A stretch of 64,000 nt of DNA from Castellaniella daejeonensis. GTDB lineage: Bacteria > Pseudomonadota > Gammaproteobacteria > Burkholderiales > Burkholderiaceae_B. The notes below the pieces were generated by a model. It was not told where the DNA came from and ran no database searches. It worked only from the letters and a program-made list of their open reading frames with translations. The stretch is taken from contig NZ_BAAAFN010000004.1 in assembly GCF_039523555.1 (NCBI RefSeq), positions 124,001 to 188,000 on the forward strand, written 5' to 3'. Position numbers and translations under genes: made by a program. Shown piece after piece: positions 60,498 to 64,000 of this stretch (position 1 is the first letter of the stretch; each line of letters opens with the position of its first letter).

Positions 60498-62036
60498 TCA
60501 ACGGCTTGAAAACGCGACGGGGGCGGCAGCGCCCCGCAGCGGATGGGTTGCGGTCGATGCCGTCGTGGATACGTCCCAGCCGCCACCAAGGGCCTTGTAC
60601 AGCGCCACCAGTTGCACGGCGGCGTTGGTATGCGCGCGTGCGGCTGCGGTTTCGGCCTCGTGCAGGCTGCGCTGGGCAGCCAGCAGTTCGACCAGCGCAA
60701 TGTCGCCTGCCGCATAGCGCGCCTTGGCGTGGCCGTAGCTGGTGCGCGCGGCATCCAGTGCCATACCGCGGCGCTCCAGTGTGTCCAGCCCGCCGTGGTA
60801 GTCGCCCAGCGCGCGCTCGGCGTCGCCCAGCGCCGTCAGCACCGCCTGCTCATAGGCCAGCGCGGCCTGCCGCTCGGCCGCTTCGCGTGCCCGAATTTCG
60901 GCTCGCACACGGCCACCGTCGAACAGGCGCCAGGAAATCAGCGGCAGGATGGAAAAACGCGAGCTGGATGCATCGAACCAATCGCCCGTGCTGAGCGCTT
61001 GGAACCCGCCGCCGATACCGATGGAGAGTTTGGGGAACAGTTCGGCCGTGGCCACGCCGATGTCGGCGGAACTCGCTGCCAGGCGACGTTCCGCAGCCAG
61101 CACGTCCGGGCGCCGGCGCAGCATCTCTGCGCGCTCGCCCACCGGCAGCGCCCGCAGCGTGCTCCGCGTCAAGGGGCCATCCAGCAGTGCCAGCTCCCGC
61201 TCCGGCGGCACGCCCAGCAGCACGCCCAGGCTGAGTATCGCGGCGCGCTGACGCACCTGGATATCCGGGATGAGCGCGTTGACTGCTGTCCATTGGGCGT
61301 ACGCCGCCTCCACGTCGGCGGCCGACGCGTCGCCCAGCGCATGCCGCAGGCGCACCAATTCCAAGGTGTGCTGCAGCGTATCCAGTGTGGCCTGTTGTGC
61401 GTGCAACTCGTAGCGGGCGCCGACGGCGGTGAACCAGGTGCGCGCGACCTCGGCCACGATGCGCATGCGTACTCCCTGTGCCTCGGCTTCGGTCGCCTGC
61501 AGGCGAGCGCTGGCGCCCTCCAGGGCGCGCCGCCTGGCCCCGAACAAGTCGGCCTCCCAGGCCGCGTCGAAGCCCGCGTCGTAGATGGTCTGCGTGGCGT
61601 CAAGACCGGGGATGGAGCCTACGGGCAGGGGTCCGTTCTCGCTTTGACGGCGCCGGTTGACGCTCGCGCCAGCGGCGGCGGTGGGCAATGCCTCGCCGGC
61701 CACACGATCGCGCAGGGCGCGTGCCTCATCGATGCGTGCCGCAGCCTGGCGCAGATCCAGGTTCTGTGCCAGCGCCGTGGCCATCAGGCGATCGAGGATG
61801 GGATCGTCCAGTGCAGACCACCATTGGCTCAAGTCTGCGGACTGGGATTCGCTTGCCAACGGCAAGCTCCAGCCGCTGCCGACGTCGACCGGCGGCGGCT
61901 CGCGGTAGTCGGGGCCCACGCTTGCGCAGGCGGTCAGCAGCACGCAGGACAAGGCCAGCGCGAGCGGACGCGCGCGCCCAGGGGTCAGGCCGCTGACGGT
62001 TGCGCGAAGAAAGGAAGTGCGGGGCTTGGATTTCAT
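60498..62036 (-). CDS. NodT/OprM-type outer-membrane efflux lipoprotein
   Basis: A 512-residue outer-membrane factor. The lipoprotein signal ends in LLTACASVGPDY, with Cys as the lipid site, and two TolC-like repeats (for example NLDLRQAAARIDEARALRD and QAVLTALGDAERALGDY) follow. It forms the outer channel of a tripartite exporter. The ATG at 62036 overlaps the stop of the ABC-2 permease by four bases; longer starts lie inside that gene. It works with the two permeases upstream. Confidence 0.9.
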   Translation of the reverse strand: MKSKPRTSFLRATVSGLTPGRARPLALALSCVLLTACASVGPDYREPPPVDVGSGWSLPLASESQSADLSQWWSALDDPILDRLMATALAQNLDLRQAAARIDEARALRDRVAGEALPTAAAGASVNRRRQSENGPLPVGSIPGLDATQTIYDAGFDAAWEADLFGARRRALEGASARLQATEAEAQGVRMRIVAEVARTWFTAVGARYELHAQQATLDTLQHTLELVRLRHALGDASAADVEAAYAQWTAVNALIPDIQVRQRAAILSLGVLLGVPPERELALLDGPLTRSTLRALPVGERAEMLRRRPDVLAAERRLAASSADIGVATAELFPKLSIGIGGGFQALSTGDWFDASSSRFSILPLISWRLFDGGRVRAEIRAREAAERQAALAYEQAVLTALGDAERALGDYHGGLDTLERRGMALDAARTSYGHAKARYAAGDIALVELLAAQRSLHEAETAAARAHTNAAVQLVALYKALGGGWDVSTTASTATHPLRGAAAPVAFSSR

Positions 62037-63151
62037 TGCAGGCGTCCTCGGACGAATACGGTGGCCATCGTCAGCGTGGCCAGGGCGATGACCGCCAGCG
62101 GCCACAGGCTGGCGAGAATGTCGCCGGGCGGCATGGCCTTGAGAAAGCTGCCTTCGACGATGATGAGGAAGTGGGTCAGCGGAATGGCCTGGGCCAGCCA
62201 TTGCAGGACGACGGGCATGTTTTCCACAGGCGTCGCAAAGCCTGACATCAGAACCGCCGGCACGCCGATGGCGAACGCCCCCAGGATGGCCTGCTGCTGC
62301 GTCATGCTGACCGCGGAAATCATCAGACCGATGCCGACCACCGACAGGATGAACAGCACCAGACTGGCGAGCAGGAGCGCAAACGAGCCCGTAAACGGGA
62401 TGCCGAACAGGAATACGCCCGCGCTGATCATGAACAGGCCCAGCGCGGTGCCAATTGCGAGTGCCGGCAGTGACTTGGAAATGATGATCTCGGGCGTCGA
62501 GGTGGGCGATACCAGCAACTGGTCGAAGGTGCCGAGTTCACGTTCGCGCGCGATCGACAGCGAGGTGATGAGCAGCGCGCTGAACAGCGCCAGGATGCCC
62601 GTCAGGCCGGGCACGATGAACCAGCGGTAGACCAGATTCGGGTTGAACCAGTGGCGCACGACCACGGGCGTCGGTGCCTGGGCGTCGGGCACGACCTCGG
62701 CGCCGACATCGGCGGCGATGGTGGACAGATAGGCCACGGTGATCTGCCCCGAGTTGCTGCGCCGACCATCGACCAGTACCTGGGCGCGGCCACTTTCGCC
62801 GGCAGCGATGGAGCGCGAGAAATCCACCGGAATGGCGAGCGCGGCGATCACCTCGCCACGGTCGATCAGCTCGTGCAGCTGCTGCTGGCTGTCGACATGC
62901 CGGACGTGGGTGATGAAGCGGGCGCTGTCCAGGCGCTGTACCAGCTCGTGCGACCAGCGGCCCGCGTCCTGGTCGTAGACGGCGATGTCGACGTTGCGCA
63001 CTTCCAGCGTCGCGGCAAAGGCGAACACCAGCAACTGCAGGATCGGCGGCACGAACACCACCATACGGCTGCGCGGGTCGCGCAGGACGCTGAGCACTTC
63101 CTTGATGAACTGGGCGCGCAGGCGGGTGAACGAGAATGCGGAAGTCAACAT
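62033..63151 (-). CDS. ABC-2 type transporter permease
   Basis: A 372-residue permease of the YhhJ/YbhR class. One N-terminal membrane helix (MVVFVPPILQLLVFAFAAT) precedes a periplasmic region of about 150 residues, then five helices with the ABC-2 motif ERELGTFDQLLVSPTSTPEII. It starts at an ATG at 63151 and is preceded by a second permease of the same kind four bases away. The ATPase and HlyD-type adaptor are expected beyond the right edge. Confidence 0.9.
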   Translation of the reverse strand: MLTSAFSFTRLRAQFIKEVLSVLRDPRSRMVVFVPPILQLLVFAFAATLEVRNVDIAVYDQDAGRWSHELVQRLDSARFITHVRHVDSQQQLHELIDRGEVIAALAIPVDFSRSIAAGESGRAQVLVDGRRSNSGQITVAYLSTIAADVGAEVVPDAQAPTPVVVRHWFNPNLVYRWFIVPGLTGILALFSALLITSLSIARERELGTFDQLLVSPTSTPEIIISKSLPALAIGTALGLFMISAGVFLFGIPFTGSFALLLASLVLFILSVVGIGLMISAVSMTQQQAILGAFAIGVPAVLMSGFATPVENMPVVLQWLAQAIPLTHFLIIVEGSFLKAMPPGDILASLWPLAVIALATLTMATVFVRGRLQ

Positions 63152-63155
63152 CGCT

Positions 63156-64000
63156 TCACTCCAGGTTCTTGCGCGTGGCGCGCTTGGCGATCACGAAGAA
63201 AAGCGCCCCGATCGCCGCCATGGCCGCCAGGTTGGGCAGGAACACGGCCCAGATGTCGCCGGCCAGGAACACCGTCTTCAGTGAATCGACGAAGTAACGC
63301 GCCGGAACCAGCCGGGTGATGGCCCGGATTGGCGCGGGCATCGCGTCGATCTCATACAGAAAGCCCGACAGCATGAAAGCCGGCAGAAAACCCGTGAACA
63401 GCGCGATCTGCGCGGCCAGGAACTGGTTGCGTGCCAAGGAGGAAATCAGCAGACCCTGACCCAGCGCCGGCACCATGAACACCGCCGACAAGAGCAACAG
63501 GGACAGCAAGGAGCCGCGCATCGGGACGCCGAACACGAACACCGCCAGCGCCGATGCGCCCAGCGTGGACAGCATGCCGAGCGCGAAGTACGGCAGCAGC
63601 TTGCCGATCAGGATTTCGGCCACCGAGGCCGGCGTGGACAGCACTGCCTCCATGGTGCCGCGCTCCCATTCACGCGCCACCACCAGTGCAGTCAGCATGG
63701 TGCCGATGATGGTCATGACGATGGCGATGGCGCCGGGAATCAGTGCGCGTCGGCTTTCCAGTTCGGGGTTGAACCAGTAGCGCGGCTCCAGCATGATGGA
63801 CTGCGCTGGTGCTCCGACGTCCAGTCCGTCACGCCAGGACTGGACCACGCCACGGGCGTAGTTCTCGACGTAGTTGGCGGTATTGGGGTAGGAGCCATCG
63901 GTGACGATCTGCACCAGCGGCTCGCTGCCACGGAGGGCCAGACGCTGCTCGAAATCCTGCGGGATCACCACGTAGCCGCGCAGGTCGCCTGAGACCAGTT
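63156..64000 (-). CDS. ABC-2 type transporter permease (partial at right edge)
   Basis: The frame is open from its stop at 63156 to the end of the window with no start found inside, so the N-terminus is missing. About 281 residues are visible, including REWERGTMEAVLSTPASVAEILIGKLLPY, the ABC-2 cytoplasmic motif (core EWERGTMEAVLSTP), followed by five membrane helices. The periplasmic domain is upstream (GYVVIPQDFEQRL). It pairs with the next permease as a heterodimer, as in YhhJ/YhiH and related exporters. Confidence 0.9.
   Translation of the reverse strand, partial: LVSGDLRGYVVIPQDFEQRLALRGSEPLVQIVTDGSYPNTANYVENYARGVVQSWRDGLDVGAPAQSIMLEPRYWFNPELESRRALIPGAIAIVMTIIGTMLTALVVAREWERGTMEAVLSTPASVAEILIGKLLPYFALGMLSTLGASALAVFVFGVPMRGSLLSLLLLSAVFMVPALGQGLLISSLARNQFLAAQIALFTGFLPAFMLSGFLYEIDAMPAPIRAITRLVPARYFVDSLKTVFLAGDIWAVFLPNLAAMAAIGALFFVIAKRATRKNLE

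Overview
The window looks like a GC-rich betaproteobacterium, most likely Burkholderiales/Alcaligenaceae (Bordetella, Achromobacter, Castellaniella or Pusillimonas type). The reasons are strong CTG/GGC codon bias and core genes of that kind: ffh, a ccsA-like gene, ampD, htpG, thiS, pip, trmB, and the frmA-fghA formaldehyde pair. This taxonomic call is inference from gene content, not a match.

Layout. (1) 1-7.1 kb: a lower-GC type I restriction-modification island on the minus strand. In transcription order it is an excisionase-family HTH gene, hsdR, hsdM, hsdS, then an AAA/TOPRIM ATPase running off the left edge. (2) 7.4-9.3 kb: miaE and an MFS transporter. (3) 9.4-14.7 kb: a second accessory patch with an AlpA-like stub, a self-inhibited Fic protein with an operator array, a hipBA module, an XRE regulator, two coupled small genes of unknown function and a fragment of a long coiled-coil protein. 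(4) 14.7-42.9 kb: mostly chromosomal backbone. It holds a RhtB-type exporter, a TRIC-type channel, an FbpABC-like ferric-iron ABC transporter, and a lysine/pipecolate catabolic block next to an argP-lysE export pair. It also holds an MCP, an MscS channel, htpG, frmA-fghA, a second Fic gene facing a possible antitoxin, a PEP-mutase-family gene, ampD, ccsA-like, ffh, and thiS/pip/trmB. (5) 42.88 kb: a tRNA-Gly(CCC) gene, the classic integration target of ICEclc-like elements. A decayed integrative element follows: an integrase cut after its N-terminal half, then the TIGR03745/TIGR03758/RAQPRD trio of ICE transfer genes. (6) 44.7-59.6 kb: a co-directional, foreign-looking multigene locus. (7) 59.6-64 kb: a very short Cys/Trp-rich peptide ORF, two genes truncated into each other, and a DUF2892 / NodT / ABC-2 permease export operon running off the right edge.

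The locus in (6) is the main point of interest. It encodes an HTH regulator, a GHKL (MORC/Hsp90-fold) ATPase, a DUF4338 (DruA-like) protein, a possible 49-residue peptide, unknown proteins of 962 and 360 residues, and a 1848-residue DEAH helicase with zinc modules and a DUF1998-type C-terminus (DruE/DrmA-like). It ends with a Cas4/AddB-like PD-(D/E)XK nuclease that has four iron-sulfur-type cysteines. Genes overlap by 4 bases or lie 10-16 bases apart, so it reads as one operon. The composition resembles Druantia, but the GHKL ATPase and the nuclease are not parts of the canonical Druantia I gene set as I know it. I read it as a Druantia-related hybrid anti-phage system. Its leading HTH gene is a clear paralogue of the HTH gene that leads the type I RM operon 38 kb away, which suggests that unrelated defence operons share one type of regulatory switch.
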